A stretch of 64,000 nucleotides of DNA, from NCBI RefSeq assembly GCF_014648815.1, contig NZ_BMRV01000003.1:434001-498000 (forward strand), written 5' to 3'. Made by a program: the position numbers and the translations under genes. Origin of the DNA: Streptomyces flaveolus. GTDB lineage: Bacteria; Actinomycetota; Actinomycetes; Streptomycetales; Streptomycetaceae. The notes under the pieces were generated by a model. That model saw nothing but the letters and a program-made list of their open reading frames with translations. It made no database searches and was not told the origin of the DNA. Positions 18,375-27,575 of this stretch are shown piece after piece; within the stretch, counting starts at the first letter, position 1, and each line of letters starts with the position of its first letter.

Positions 18375-19883
18375 ATGGCAGAAACACCCACGCGAGAGGT
18401 ACATCGGCTGAAGGCGAATTCCGTCGGACTGGTCGGCGTGGTCTTCATGGCGGTGGCCACCGCCGCGCCCATCACCGCGATGACCGGCAACCTGCCCATC
18501 GCGGTCGGCTACGGCAACGGCACGGGCGCCCCCGCGGGCTACCTCTTCGCCACGCTCGTCCTGACGGTCTTCGCCGTCGGGTACGTCGCGATGGCGCGCC
18601 GTATCACCGCCGCGGGCGCCTTCTACGGCTACATCTCGCACGGCTTGGGCCGGATCGCCGGCATGGCCTCGGGGATGCTCGCGGTGCTGGCGTACATCGT
18701 CTTCGAGGCCTCGATCGTCGGCGTCTTCTCCTACTTCGCCCGCACCACCGTCCACGACCAGCTCGGTGTCGACCTGCCGTGGATCGTCTACGCGGCGGCG
18801 ATGCTGCTGGTCACAGCCGTGCTGGCCTACTTCGACATCAACCTCACCGCCAAGGCGCTCGGCGTGATGCTCATCGCGGAGATCGCCGTCCTCTTCGCGG
18901 TCGCCACCGCCGTACTGCTCCAGGGCGGCGGCCCGGACGGCATCCCGGTCGAGCCGGTCAACCCCAAGAACGCCTTCACCGGCGCCTCCGCCGGGCTCGG
19001 GTTGTTCTTCGCCTTCTGGTCGTGGGTCGGCTTCGAGTCGACGGCGATGTACGGCGAGGAGTCCCGCGACCCCAAGCGGGTCATCCCGCGCGCCACCCTC
19101 ATCTCCGTCGTCGGGGTGGGCCTGTTCTACGTCTACGTCTCCTGGATGACCATCGCCGGCAACGGCCTCGACGGCTCGGTGAAGGTCTCCTCCGGAGCCA
19201 GCCCGCTCGGCCTGTTCTTCGACCCGGCGCACGCCTTCATCGGCGCGTGGGCCGTCGACGCCTTCCAGTGGCTGCTGATCACCGGCTCGTTCGCCTGCGG
19301 CATGGCCTTCCACCAGTGCGCGGCCCGCTATCTGTACGCCATCGGCCGCGAGGGCTTCCTGCACCCGGCCCTGGGCCGTACGCACAAGGACCACGGCTCG
19401 CCGTACATCGCCTCCTTCGTGCAGTCGGTCATCGCGGTCGCGCTGGTCGGCGCGTTCTGGGCGACCGGGCAGGACCCCTACATCCACCTGTACACACTGC
19501 TGGCGATCCTCGGCACCATGGCGATCCTCATCGTGCAGACTCTGTGCTCCTTCGCCGTCATCGGCTACTTCCGCAAGCACCACCCCGAGGACCGGCACTG
19601 GTTCCGCACCTTCACCGCCCCGCTGCTCGGGGGCATCGGCATGATCGCCGTGGTGGTGCTCCTGGTCATCAACATGGACACCGCGGCCGGTACGGCGGCC
19701 GACTCACTTTTCGTCAAGGCCATCCCGTGGATCGTCGGGCTGGTCTTCGTCGGCGGCCTCGGACTCGGCCTCTACCTGCGGGCCCGGCAGCCGGAACGCT
19801 ACGAGATCATCGGCCGGATCGTCCTGGAGGACGCGGCCGAGCGCACGGACAGCGACATCGAGGAAGCCCCCGCCAACGCCTGA
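18375..19883 (+). CDS. APC superfamily amino acid/polyamine permease
   Basis: A predicted 502-residue cytoplasmic-membrane permease of the amino acid-polyamine-organocation family with about 12 hydrophobic helices. The first helix contains GVVFMAVATAAPITAMTGNLPI and a later segment reads FAFWSWVGFESTAMYGEESRDPKR, a conserved APC signature. The ATG at 18375 follows GAGAGGGG and matches the family N-terminus; an in-frame ATG at 18282 would add a non-hydrophobic leader. The stop is 10 bases before the flavin amine oxidase gene, so uptake and oxidation of an amine or amino acid are probably linked. The ligand is not assignable. Confidence 0.9.
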   Translation: MAETPTREVHRLKANSVGLVGVVFMAVATAAPITAMTGNLPIAVGYGNGTGAPAGYLFATLVLTVFAVGYVAMARRITAAGAFYGYISHGLGRIAGMASGMLAVLAYIVFEASIVGVFSYFARTTVHDQLGVDLPWIVYAAAMLLVTAVLAYFDINLTAKALGVMLIAEIAVLFAVATAVLLQGGGPDGIPVEPVNPKNAFTGASAGLGLFFAFWSWVGFESTAMYGEESRDPKRVIPRATLISVVGVGLFYVYVSWMTIAGNGLDGSVKVSSGASPLGLFFDPAHAFIGAWAVDAFQWLLITGSFACGMAFHQCAARYLYAIGREGFLHPALGRTHKDHGSPYIASFVQSVIAVALVGAFWATGQDPYIHLYTLLAILGTMAILIVQTLCSFAVIGYFRKHHPEDRHWFRTFTAPLLGGIGMIAVVVLLVINMDTAAGTAADSLFVKAIPWIVGLVFVGGLGLGLYLRARQPERYEIIGRIVLEDAAERTDSDIEEAPANA

Positions 19884-19893
19884 GGAGCCATCC

Positions 19894-21498
19894 GTGTCCC
19901 GAACCCAGCTGATGCACGCCCTGCGCACCCTCACCGCCGACCACGCCGCCGCCGAGCGGCTCGGCCTGCCCGTGGCCGAGGCCCGCGCGATCCGGCGCCG
20001 CAGCGTCCTCAAGGGAGCCGTCGCCACCGCCGCGGTCACCGCGGCGGCCATCCCCTCCAGAGCCGCCGCCGCGTCCGCGTCCGCGCCCCGCATCGCCGTC
20101 GTCGGCGCCGGCATCGCCGGGCTGACCGCGGCGCTCACCCTGCACGACGCCGGGTACGCCTGCACCCTCTACGAGGCCCACCCCGACCGTGTCGGCGGCC
20201 GCATGTACTCCCAGCGCGACCACTGGGCCTGGGGCCAGACCTCGGAGATCGGCGGCGAGCTGATCGACACCAGCCACAAGAAGATGCTGGAGCTGTGCCG
20301 CCGCTTCTCCCTGCCCGTCGAGGACTTCCTCGGCGGCGGTCCCAACGGGGCGGAGGAGGTCCTGTGGTTCAACGGCGCGTACTACCCGCGCGAGCAGGCC
20401 GACGAGGACTTCAAGGCCGTCTACCAGGCCCTGCACACCGACCTCCAGGCCGCCGGCGAGGTCAAGTGGAACCGGACCACGCCCGCCGGCACCGCGCTGG
20501 ACGACATGTCCCTGTACGACTGGATCGAAAGCCGCGTTCCCGGCGGCCACTCCACACCCCTGGGCCGCCTCTTCGACGTGGCCTACAACGTCGAGTACGG
20601 CGCCGACACCACGGAGCAGTCCTCGCTCGCCCTGGTGCTGCTGATGGGCTACCAGACCAACCCCGGCAACTTCAACATCTGGGGGTTGTCCAACGAGCGG
20701 TACCACATCATCGGCGGCAACGATCAACTCCCGCACGCCATTGCCGACTTCCTGCCCGAAGGGACGATCCGACACGGGTGGGCGCTGAACGCGGTCCGCG
20801 CCGAATCCGACGGCACTCAAACCCTCACCTTCACCGAGGCGGGCAGCACCAGGACCGTCACCGCCGACCACACGATCCTGTGCGTGCCCCTGCCGGTCCT
20901 CCAGCGGCTCGACCTCGGCAGAGCGGGCTTCGACCCCCGGATGCGGGCCCTGCTGCGGGACGCCCGCATGGGCCACTGCACCAAGCTCAACATGCAGTTC
21001 TCCACCCGTCCTTGGCGCGGCACCGGGCCCTGGCCGGGCGTCTCGGCCGGCGAGTGCTTCACCGACAGCCCGGTGCAGCAGACCTGGGACACGACCAAGG
21101 TGCAGCCAGGCTCGGGCGGCATCCTCATCCAGTACGGCGGCGGGGGCCTGGCACGTTCGCTGACACCGGCGGGGCCGTTCTCGTACGAGAGCGACCCTTA
21201 CGTGAAGAGTCTCGCCGGGGCCCGGCTCAAGGGCGTCGACGCCTTCTTCCCCGGCACCTCGGCCGCCTGGACGGGCCGCGCCCAGCTGTCCGCCTGGCAC
21301 CTCAACCCGTACTCCCTGGGCGCCTACTCCTACTGGCCCGTGGGCTATCTGCACCGGTACGCGGGGTACGAGGGGACCGCTCAGGGCAACGTCCACATCG
21401 GCGGGGAGCACTGCTCCTACGACTTCCAGGGGTTCATGGAGGGCGGCGCCACCGAGGGGGAGCGGACCGCGCGCGAGGTGATCGCCGCGCTGGGTTAG
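19894..21498 (+). CDS. Tat-exported flavin monoamine oxidase
   Basis: A 534-residue FAD-dependent amine oxidase. Residues 35-60 form a Tat signal (RRRSVLKG then an Ala-rich core ending near AAAAS). The FAD-binding motif VVGAGIAGLTAAL follows at about 68-80, then GGRM near 104. The C-terminal FAD contact is in VHIGGEHCSYDFQGFMEGGATEGERTA. The GTG start follows GAGGAG. Oxidative deamination of an amine or L-amino acid outside the membrane would give aldehyde or keto acid, ammonia and peroxide. It is co-transcribed with the APC permease and followed by a strong terminator. Confidence 0.9.
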   Translation: MSRTQLMHALRTLTADHAAAERLGLPVAEARAIRRRSVLKGAVATAAVTAAAIPSRAAAASASAPRIAVVGAGIAGLTAALTLHDAGYACTLYEAHPDRVGGRMYSQRDHWAWGQTSEIGGELIDTSHKKMLELCRRFSLPVEDFLGGGPNGAEEVLWFNGAYYPREQADEDFKAVYQALHTDLQAAGEVKWNRTTPAGTALDDMSLYDWIESRVPGGHSTPLGRLFDVAYNVEYGADTTEQSSLALVLLMGYQTNPGNFNIWGLSNERYHIIGGNDQLPHAIADFLPEGTIRHGWALNAVRAESDGTQTLTFTEAGSTRTVTADHTILCVPLPVLQRLDLGRAGFDPRMRALLRDARMGHCTKLNMQFSTRPWRGTGPWPGVSAGECFTDSPVQQTWDTTKVQPGSGGILIQYGGGGLARSLTPAGPFSYESDPYVKSLAGARLKGVDAFFPGTSAAWTGRAQLSAWHLNPYSLGAYSYWPVGYLHRYAGYEGTAQGNVHIGGEHCSYDFQGFMEGGATEGERTAREVIAALG

Positions 21499-21740
21499 GC
21501 GTGTCCACCGGATCGGCCCGACTCCGTGGCGGGGTGCTGGCACCGGCGAGCGGTGCTGGGGGAGTGCAGTTGCAAGGCGGAGGAGGGTGTTGACGGATGC
21601 GGCGCGGGCACGGACTGCGCCGTTCTCGCCCGGCGTTGACGGTCGTGGTCGATCGTGTCGTTTCACCGGAAGGGGACGGCGATGTGCGGCCGGACCCCCA
21701 GGGCAACGTCGGTGCACCCCGCTGACGCACCGCTCGACCC

Positions 21741-21767
21741 GGCCCCGGGACACCACGTCCCGGGGCC
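21741..21767. terminator. Strong bidirectional hairpin terminator
   Basis: Perfect 11-base arms GGCCCCGGGAC (21741-21751) and GTCCCGGGGCC (21757-21767) with a 5-base loop, between the convergent amine oxidase and epimerase genes. The rest of the 21499-21825 interval holds nothing else I can identify. Confidence 0.7.
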
Positions 21768-21825
21768 GCCCACCGTTCCCTCCGTTCGCCGACCGGTCCC
21801 CGGCCGAGGCCGCACGTCGAGCCGC

Positions 21826-22716
21826 CTAGATCACGTCCCGGAGCACGTCGTCCACCGGAGTGGCGCTCACGCCGAGGATCTTCTCGGTCTCGGAGTAGTC
21901 GATGACGAACGGGTGACCGGGCTTGGTGAGCACTTCATGCATTTCCGCCCAGAACGGCTCCGTGAACGCCAGCAGGGTCAGATCGCGTTCGGTCATCGCC
22001 TCCATCCGCGGTTCCGGTGCCCCCGCGAGTTCGGCGAGTCGCACGGCCAGTCCCCGCACCGACAGGGTCGAGATCGGCACGTGCCAGGCCCGGCCGTAAG
22101 CCTGCTCGTTGCGGCTCGCGGCGACCAGCGTGCGCGCGGTGTCGCCGATCGCCGAGTAACTGTGCGGCACGTCGAGTTCTTGCGGTACCAGGACCAGCCT
22201 GCCTTCCATGACCTGCCGTTGCACCATGAGGCTGAACACCGAGAACGCCCCGGCGCCGTAGAACTGGGCGGCCCGCACCTCGGTGACCTTCACCCCCGAG
22301 GCGGCGGCTTCGTCCCACACCCGCGCCCGGGCTCGCCCCTTGGGGCCGGTCGCGGCCAGGGGGAAGTCCGGCGTGATCGGCCCGCTCACCGGCCCGTACG
22401 CGTAGAGGTTGCCGAGCATGACGTACGCGACCCCGGTCCGCTTCACCGTGCTGAGAAGCGATTCCGACAGGGCGGGGAACTGCTCGGGCCACAAGTGGTA
22501 CGGCGGCGCGGCGGTGGTGAACAGCGTGTCCGCCCCCTCCGTCAACTCGGTGAGCCGATCGGTGTCTGTCGCGTCCGCGGCGACCTTGTCGATGAGCGGG
22601 TGATCCGGCCCGCCGCCCGTCCGACTGATCATCCGCACCCGCTCGCCGTCCTCGGCGAGCAGCAGAGCGGTCTTCGACGCGGCGGCCCCGCGACCCACGA
22701 TCACATGAGATGTCAT
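21826..22716 (-). CDS. NAD-dependent epimerase/dehydratase family protein
   Basis: A 296-residue protein with an extended-SDR/NAD-epimerase-like fold. The nucleotide motif is atypical, HVIVGRGAAASKTALLLAE at the N-terminus, and the middle has GNLYAYGP, where Tyr may serve as catalytic residue. The ATG at 22716 gives the expected short N-terminus; an upstream in-frame start at 22746 would overlap the divergent promoter. The gene is divergent from a GlxA-type AraC regulator 71 bases away, which probably controls it. The substrate is unknown. Confidence 0.8.
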   Translation of the reverse strand: MTSHVIVGRGAAASKTALLLAEDGERVRMISRTGGGPDHPLIDKVAADATDTDRLTELTEGADTLFTTAAPPYHLWPEQFPALSESLLSTVKRTGVAYVMLGNLYAYGPVSGPITPDFPLAATGPKGRARARVWDEAAASGVKVTEVRAAQFYGAGAFSVFSLMVQRQVMEGRLVLVPQELDVPHSYSAIGDTARTLVAASRNEQAYGRAWHVPISTLSVRGLAVRLAELAGAPEPRMEAMTERDLTLLAFTEPFWAEMHEVLTKPGHPFVIDYSETEKILGVSATPVDDVLRDVI

Positions 22717-22787
22717 GCCGACAACGGTGCCGCCGCGAGGCCTCATGGGATAGTGGCCCGAATGCCGTCCTTCCGGAGGTTCTGGCC

Positions 22788-23729
22788 ATGCACCGCGTCA
22801 CCTCAGTCATCGTGCCGCCCGTGCTGAGCTTCGACGTCTCGATCCCACTCATGGTGTTCAACAGCGTCCCGCACTACGACGTGCGTATCTGCACGGCGCT
22901 GCCCGGTCCGACGCCTACCGTCGGGGGCCCCGACATCGTGGTGCCGGACGGCCTGGACGCCGTCGAGGGCGCAGACACGGTGATCGCCGTCGGCAGCGGC
23001 GGCGAGCAGGCTCCCACGGAGGTACTCGACGCCCTGCGGAAAGCCGCGGCCGCCGGCGCGCGGGTCGCTTCCCTGTGCACGGGTGCTTTCGTACTGGCCC
23101 AGGCCGGCCTGCTCGACGGGCTCCGCGCCACGACCCACTGGGGGCTGGCCGGCGACCTTGCCACGCGCTTCCCGTCGGTCGATGTGCAGCCCGACCTCCT
23201 CTTCGTCGAGGACGGTGGCATCTTCACTTCGGCGGGCGCAGCCGCCGCCATCGATCTGTGCCTGCATCTGGTCAGGGCCGACTTCGGCGCAGCGGTCGCC
23301 AACACGGCCGCGCGACTCGCGGTCGTCCCTCCCGTACGGCCGGGCGGACAGTCCCAGTTCATCCAGACACCGCTCCCGCCGGAACGCGGCACCTCACTCG
23401 CTCCCACGCGCGCCTGGGTACTCGAACACCTCGATCGGCCGCTCACGCTGACCGACCTGGCCGGTCACGCCAGGACGAGCGTGCGCACGCTCACGCGCCG
23501 CTTCCACGCAGAGACCGGGCTGAGCCCGCTCCAATGGTTGCTCCACCAGCGCATCGACCGGGCCAAAGAGCTGCTGGAGACCACCGGACTGCCCATGGAC
23601 CAGGTAGCCCGGAAGAGCGGCCTGGGGAGCGCGGACTCCCTCCGCAAGCACATGACCGGCCGGGTCGGCCTCACTCCCACGGCCTATCGCGCAAGCTTCA
23701 ACCGGGCGCCCGTGGACACCTCCGGCTGA
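22788..23729 (+). CDS. GlxA family AraC-type transcriptional regulator
   Basis: A 313-residue regulator with an N-terminal DJ-1/PfpI-like (class I amidotransferase) domain (about 1-190, with SLCTGAFVLAQAGLLDG marking the nucleophile-elbow Cys) and a C-terminal AraC-type DNA-binding domain (about 210-305, with LAGHARTSVRTLTRRFHAETGLSPLQWLLHQRI and a second helix-turn-helix). The ATG is preceded by GGAGG at 22775-22779. The family usually activates neighbouring catabolic genes in response to a small ligand. It is divergent from the epimerase-like gene. Confidence 0.9.
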   Translation: MHRVTSVIVPPVLSFDVSIPLMVFNSVPHYDVRICTALPGPTPTVGGPDIVVPDGLDAVEGADTVIAVGSGGEQAPTEVLDALRKAAAAGARVASLCTGAFVLAQAGLLDGLRATTHWGLAGDLATRFPSVDVQPDLLFVEDGGIFTSAGAAAAIDLCLHLVRADFGAAVANTAARLAVVPPVRPGGQSQFIQTPLPPERGTSLAPTRAWVLEHLDRPLTLTDLAGHARTSVRTLTRRFHAETGLSPLQWLLHQRIDRAKELLETTGLPMDQVARKSGLGSADSLRKHMTGRVGLTPTAYRASFNRAPVDTSG

Positions 23730-23987
23730 GGCCGGAAGCAAGAACCACGCCGCGCCGGGGCACCCCCTCCGCGCTGCCGGCTCGACCGGCCGGGCCCCGC
23801 CCCGGAGGCCTCGACGCCGACGAATGGGACCAACTGACCACCGCCATCGACCTCTGCACGCCCGCGTCCGACGCCGCCGGGAACACATCAGGGCCCGCAC
23901 CGACGCCAGGGCCCGGCCAGCCGTTCGCTCCGGGTTGTACCCGTCGCGTCTCGCGGGACGCTGCCGCGGACGGTCGGTACGGAACGA

Positions 23988-24578
23988 TCAAGGGCGGTTC
24001 GCTCCGGTGGAGGTGACCGCCCACGCGGCCTCGATCATCCGGAAGATCTCGTCCACCGCGGCCTCGGGATCGGCCGCCTCACGGGCCAGCGAATAGGCGT
24101 CGATCACGAACCTCGCGATCGCCCGGCAGGCCGTTGTGTTCGGTGACAGGTCGGGATCGGCGGCGATGGCCGTTGCCAGCGATTCCGCGTGGCGCAGCCT
24201 CATCGACTCCTCGTACTTCCGCAGGGCGGGTGACGCGTCGATCATGTGCCAGATCGGGGCGGCGCTGTCCGCGGTGCAGTGGCGCACCAGGGCGTGGATC
24301 TCTCGGCGCAGGGCGGGGATGAGCGGCTCGTGCGGCGCCCTGTCGGTGACCGCCCGCGTGAGGCGTTGCTCGAAGTCTTCGTCCTGCTCGAACACCAGGG
24401 CCTCTTTCGAGGCGAAGTGGGAGAAGAGCGTGGTGACGGCCACGTCGGCCTCAGTGGCCACGTCGCGGATCCCTACCGCCTCGTACCCACGTTCCAGGAA
24501 GAGTCTGAGGGCGGCGTCGGCGATCTTCTGGCGGGTCGCGGCCTTCTTGCGCTCACGGCGTCCGGTCGGCACGGTCAT
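23988..24578 (-). CDS. TetR family transcriptional regulator
   Basis: A 196-residue TetR/AcrR repressor. The DNA-binding region TRQKIADAALRLFLERGYEAVGIRDVATEADVAVTTLFSHFASKEAL covers about residues 15-61, and the C-terminal ligand-binding helical domain follows. It is divergent from a quinone-oxidoreductase-like gene, 69 bases between the start codons, and probably represses both, responding to an electrophile or quinone-like ligand. The region 23730-23987 between it and the convergent GlxA-type gene shows only a weak 5-base hairpin. Confidence 0.88.
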   Translation of the reverse strand: MTVPTGRRERKKAATRQKIADAALRLFLERGYEAVGIRDVATEADVAVTTLFSHFASKEALVFEQDEDFEQRLTRAVTDRAPHEPLIPALRREIHALVRHCTADSAAPIWHMIDASPALRKYEESMRLRHAESLATAIAADPDLSPNTTACRAIARFVIDAYSLAREAADPEAAVDEIFRMIEAAWAVTSTGANRP

Positions 24579-24584
24579 GCACTC

Positions 24585-24638
24585 ACGCTATCAGCTGCAA
24601 ATCCATAACAGATACAAAACGCTACCCGTTAGTGTTAC
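24585..24638. promoter_or_regulatory. Candidate TetR operators in the divergent promoter
   Basis: Two imperfect inverted repeats are visible: AACGCTA (24618-24624) with TAGTGTT (24630-24636), 6 of 7 matching, and a looser pair based on TATC near 24591 and GATA near 24611. The interval is AT-rich compared with its surroundings, as expected for a divergent promoter bound by the adjacent TetR protein. Confidence 0.4.
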
Positions 24639-24647
24639 GGTCGCCGC

Positions 24648-25541
24648 ATGAAAAAGGTGATCTTCGCCGAGTTCGGTGGTCCGGACGTCCTGCACCTCAT
24701 AGACGCCGAGGAGCCCCATGCGGGCCCCGGCCAGATACGCATCGCCGTGCGGGCGGCGGGCGTGAACCCCGTCGACTGGCGGATCCGTGAAGGCCAGAAA
24801 CTGGGCGCCCATCCGATCGAGTTGCCCTCCGGAGTCGGACTGGACGCCGCCGGGGTGGTGGACGAGGTCGGTGACGGCGTCGAAGGGGTCGCGGTCGGCG
24901 ACCGCGTGTTCGGCGGAGGTTCGAGCACCTACGCCGAGTTCGCCGTGCTGTCGGCCTGGGCCGGTATACCCGAGGGTCTGACGTTCGAGGAGGCGGCCGG
25001 CTATCCCTCCGTGGTGGAGACCGCGCTGCGCGTCATCCGCGAAGTCGGTGTGCAGTCCGGGCAGACGCTGCTGGTCAGCGGTGCGTCCGGGGGAGTCGGA
25101 TCGGCCGTGCTGCAGATCGCCCGCGATCGCGGCATCACGGTGATCGGCACGGCTGGGGCCGCTAACCAGGCCTACCTGCGCAGCCTGGGCGCCCTCGCCA
25201 CGACGTACGGCGAGGGCTGGGTCGAGCGGGTGCGGGAGCTCGGCCAGGTCGACGCCGCTCTCGACCTGGCCGGCTCGGGCGTGATCCGCGAGCTCGTCGA
25301 ACTGACCGGAGATGCGCAGAAGGTGATCTCCATCGCCGATCTCGGTGCGCCGGGGTTCGGTGTCCGGTTCTCCGGCGTGGCCGGGAGCGTACCGGAAGCG
25401 CTCGCCGTGGCCGGCGACCTCATCTCGCGGGGAAAGCTGCACATCCCGGTCGAGAAGTCGTACACGCTCGCCGAGGCCGCGGCGGCACACATCGACAGCC
25501 AGGCCGGTCACACGCGCGGGCGCCGGGTCCTGGTCGTCTGA
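24648..25541 (+). CDS. NADP-dependent quinone-oxidoreductase-like MDR protein
   Basis: A 297-residue zinc-independent medium-chain dehydrogenase/reductase resembling quinone oxidoreductases. The N-terminal GroES-like domain has the typical VKAAGVNPVDW-like AAGVNPVDWRIREG and VGLDAAGVVDEVGDGV, and the cofactor motif is VSGASGGVGSAVLQIA. No structural zinc Cys cluster is present, supporting the quinone-reductase branch. It is divergent from the TetR gene, which suggests induction by the repressor's ligand. Members detoxify quinones or enones using NADPH. Confidence 0.88.
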   Translation: MKKVIFAEFGGPDVLHLIDAEEPHAGPGQIRIAVRAAGVNPVDWRIREGQKLGAHPIELPSGVGLDAAGVVDEVGDGVEGVAVGDRVFGGGSSTYAEFAVLSAWAGIPEGLTFEEAAGYPSVVETALRVIREVGVQSGQTLLVSGASGGVGSAVLQIARDRGITVIGTAGAANQAYLRSLGALATTYGEGWVERVRELGQVDAALDLAGSGVIRELVELTGDAQKVISIADLGAPGFGVRFSGVAGSVPEALAVAGDLISRGKLHIPVEKSYTLAEAAAAHIDSQAGHTRGRRVLVV

Positions 25542-25580
25542 ACACGGCTGTGCCTCGCCCTCGAGCGGAAGCGGGCCGGC

Positions 25581-26351
25581 TCAGGGGCAGTAGCGGGCCA
25601 GCTCCCACGGGTCGTGCGCGGAGAAGATCTCGACCTGGTCACCGTGGTCGCGGACCAGTTCGCGCAGCCTGGCCTGAGTTCCGAGCCGCAGGTCGCGGTG
25701 CACCTCCGAGTGCGTCTGGACGACGTCCAGCAGAGGGTGGGGTTCCTTCAGCTCCCCGACTTCGCGGTGGTAGTAGTAGGCGTCGCCGCAGTGGAGCAGC
25801 CAGCGGTCGCCGTTCCGCACGGCGACCCCGAGGTGGCCGGCGGTGTGACCGCCGAACGGGATGAGTTCGATCGCCGGCGGCAGCTCCTTCGGCTCCAACA
25901 CGGTGAAGCCGAACCACCGTTCGCCGGATTCGTGTGCGTAGATGATCCAGTGGGGTTCGTGTGCCCAGTGGGCCGGACGGTAGCGGAAGCTGGGCGCTTG
26001 GGCGCGCGCCGAAGCGAGCTCGGCTGCCATCACGTGGACGTCGGCGCCGGGGAAGTCGGGCAGGCCGCCGCTGTGGTCCACGTCCAAGTGGGTCACGACG
26101 ACATGGCGGACGTCGGACGGGGCATAGCCGAGCCTGGCGACCTGCCGGACAGCTGTTTCCTCCTCGTCGAGCGCGGGTTGTGTCATGTCGACCCACTCGG
26201 CACCGAGCGTGCCGGCCGGGTCCCGGACGTCGCCGAGGCGCAGTCCGGTCTCGATCAGGACCAGGCCGTCGGCGTCGGTCTCGACCAGCAGGCAGTGATG
26301 CACGGCAGGCATGGGCTCCGGGCCGTCGTAGGTGGCTTCGATCGTCCGCAC
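25581..26351 (-). CDS. MBL-fold hydrolase, AHL-lactonase-like
   Basis: A predicted 256-residue metallo-beta-lactamase-fold hydrolase. The metal-binding motif is VVVTHLDVDHSGG (HxDxDH); later ligands are HTAGHLG and the Asp in LLHCGDAYYY. The layout matches the N-acyl-homoserine-lactonase-like group. The chosen GTG at 26351 has AGGAG only three bases before it, so the start is uncertain; a longer frame to 26462 gives an unlikely Arg/His-rich leader. Lactone hydrolysis is possible, but many relatives act on other esters. It is convergent with the quinone oxidoreductase and downstream of the IMPase-like gene. Confidence 0.82.
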   Translation of the reverse strand: MRTIEATYDGPEPMPAVHHCLLVETDADGLVLIETGLRLGDVRDPAGTLGAEWVDMTQPALDEEETAVRQVARLGYAPSDVRHVVVTHLDVDHSGGLPDFPGADVHVMAAELASARAQAPSFRYRPAHWAHEPHWIIYAHESGERWFGFTVLEPKELPPAIELIPFGGHTAGHLGVAVRNGDRWLLHCGDAYYYHREVGELKEPHPLLDVVQTHSEVHRDLRLGTQARLRELVRDHGDQVEIFSAHDPWELARYCP

Positions 26352-26521
26352 CGACTCCTGTCGGACGGTTCGGGCGTCGCGTCGTTGGCCGCTGCCGAGT
26401 GGCGCGCGGCGGAGGTGGGCGGAGTGGAGGGACCGGACGGCGGCGCGGGCCGCGTGGTGCACGCGGACGCAGCCAGGGCCAGTGCCAGTGCGGGGGCCAT
26501 GGATACCGGCAGTGCATCCCT

Positions 26522-26599
26522 TGCCTGACGCGGCACTAGCGTCGGCTGCGCATCATCGACTGCCTGACGCGGCACTAGCGTCGGCTGCGCATCATCGAC
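26522..26599. repeat. Perfect 39-base tandem duplication at the end of the IMPase-like gene
   Basis: Two identical adjacent 39-base copies occupy 26522-26560 and 26561-26599. The second copy contains the last codons and stop of the minus-strand IMPase-like gene, so its terminus is duplicated just downstream of the stop. This looks like a recent slippage or recombination event. Confidence 0.9.
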
Positions 26600-27375
26600 A
26601 TCAGCAGCCCGTGGGTCTCGTCGTCGGCGGCGACCACAAGCCCATGACCTGCCTCATCGATCGGGGCGCCGTCGATCCCGGTGACAACGCAGCCAGCAGC
26701 CCGGCACAAAGCAATACCGGCCGCGAAATGCACGCTCCTGGAAAGGTCGCCGCCATCGGTGACATACGCGGCTCGCTTGCCGGCAGCGACCCAGGCCAAC
26801 GCCAGTGTCGTGGACACGACCCGAGGCCGGAAACGTTCGACGAAGACAGGGTGAGCCAGCAGATTCACGGCCCGGAATCCGGGCGCACTCGGGAACGGCG
26901 GATCCAGATTGACGTCCACCAATCGGGTAGCGGGTGACGGCGTCAGTAGCGCGTCGTCGGCCCCGTCATGCCGCACCCAGGCGGTCTCCCCGTCGGTGAA
27001 GAAGACCTCGCCGCTGAACGGATCGGCCACCGCCGCCGCCCCGTCACACAGGGCCACATTGACGGCCACCAGCATGTTGCCGACGGCGAAGTTCAGCGTG
27101 CCACACAGAGGATCCACCAACCACTGGCGCACAGCTTCCACGGAGCCCTGCTGCCCGCCTTCCTCGCCGAGCACCGCGTCATCGGGCCGTGCGGCACGGA
27201 TGACGCCAAGGATCGCCTTCTCGGCCTCCACATCGGCGGCAGTGGCAAAGTCTCCAGCACCCTTGTCGATGCGGTGGAGCCGCTGGCCGTACATGTCGCG
27301 GACCACGTCCGCACCAGCCCGCGCCCCGGCTATCGCGACGGCAGCATCATCGGAACCCGCGTATGAGTTGATCAC
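26575..27375 (-). CDS. Inositol monophosphatase family protein lacking metal ligands
   Basis: A 266-residue member of the IMPase/FBPase superfamily by overall pattern: GEEGG at residues 70-74, DPLCGTLNF at 88-96 and AAGIALCRAAGCVVTGIDG near the C-terminus. In active enzymes the second motif is DPxDGT and the last is WDxAAG. Here Cys91 replaces the second Asp, and the residue before FAAG is His instead of Asp, so two canonical metal ligands are missing. It may be inactive or use another chemistry. The GTG start has no ribosome site; GATAAT on the minus strand (27385-27390) suggests a leaderless transcript. Confidence 0.8.
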   Translation of the reverse strand: MINSYAGSDDAAVAIAGARAGADVVRDMYGQRLHRIDKGAGDFATAADVEAEKAILGVIRAARPDDAVLGEEGGQQGSVEAVRQWLVDPLCGTLNFAVGNMLVAVNVALCDGAAAVADPFSGEVFFTDGETAWVRHDGADDALLTPSPATRLVDVNLDPPFPSAPGFRAVNLLAHPVFVERFRPRVVSTTLALAWVAAGKRAAYVTDGGDLSRSVHFAAGIALCRAAGCVVTGIDGAPIDEAGHGLVVAADDETHGLLMSMMRSRR

Positions 27376-27575
27376 GCCGTGCAGATTATCGAGGCGAAGC
27401 TACCGCCCCGGCGAGCTTTCGCGGTCAGAGCACCGGGTGAGGTGGTTCCGCTGCATCCGGAGGCGGTCGTCTTCGCCGGGCCCTACGACTTCGACGTCCA
27501 TACTGGACGCCTGACCGGCCCGTGAACACCAGATCGCCCTCGCCGTTCATCCAACGGGTGCCAGACTTGGCCACC

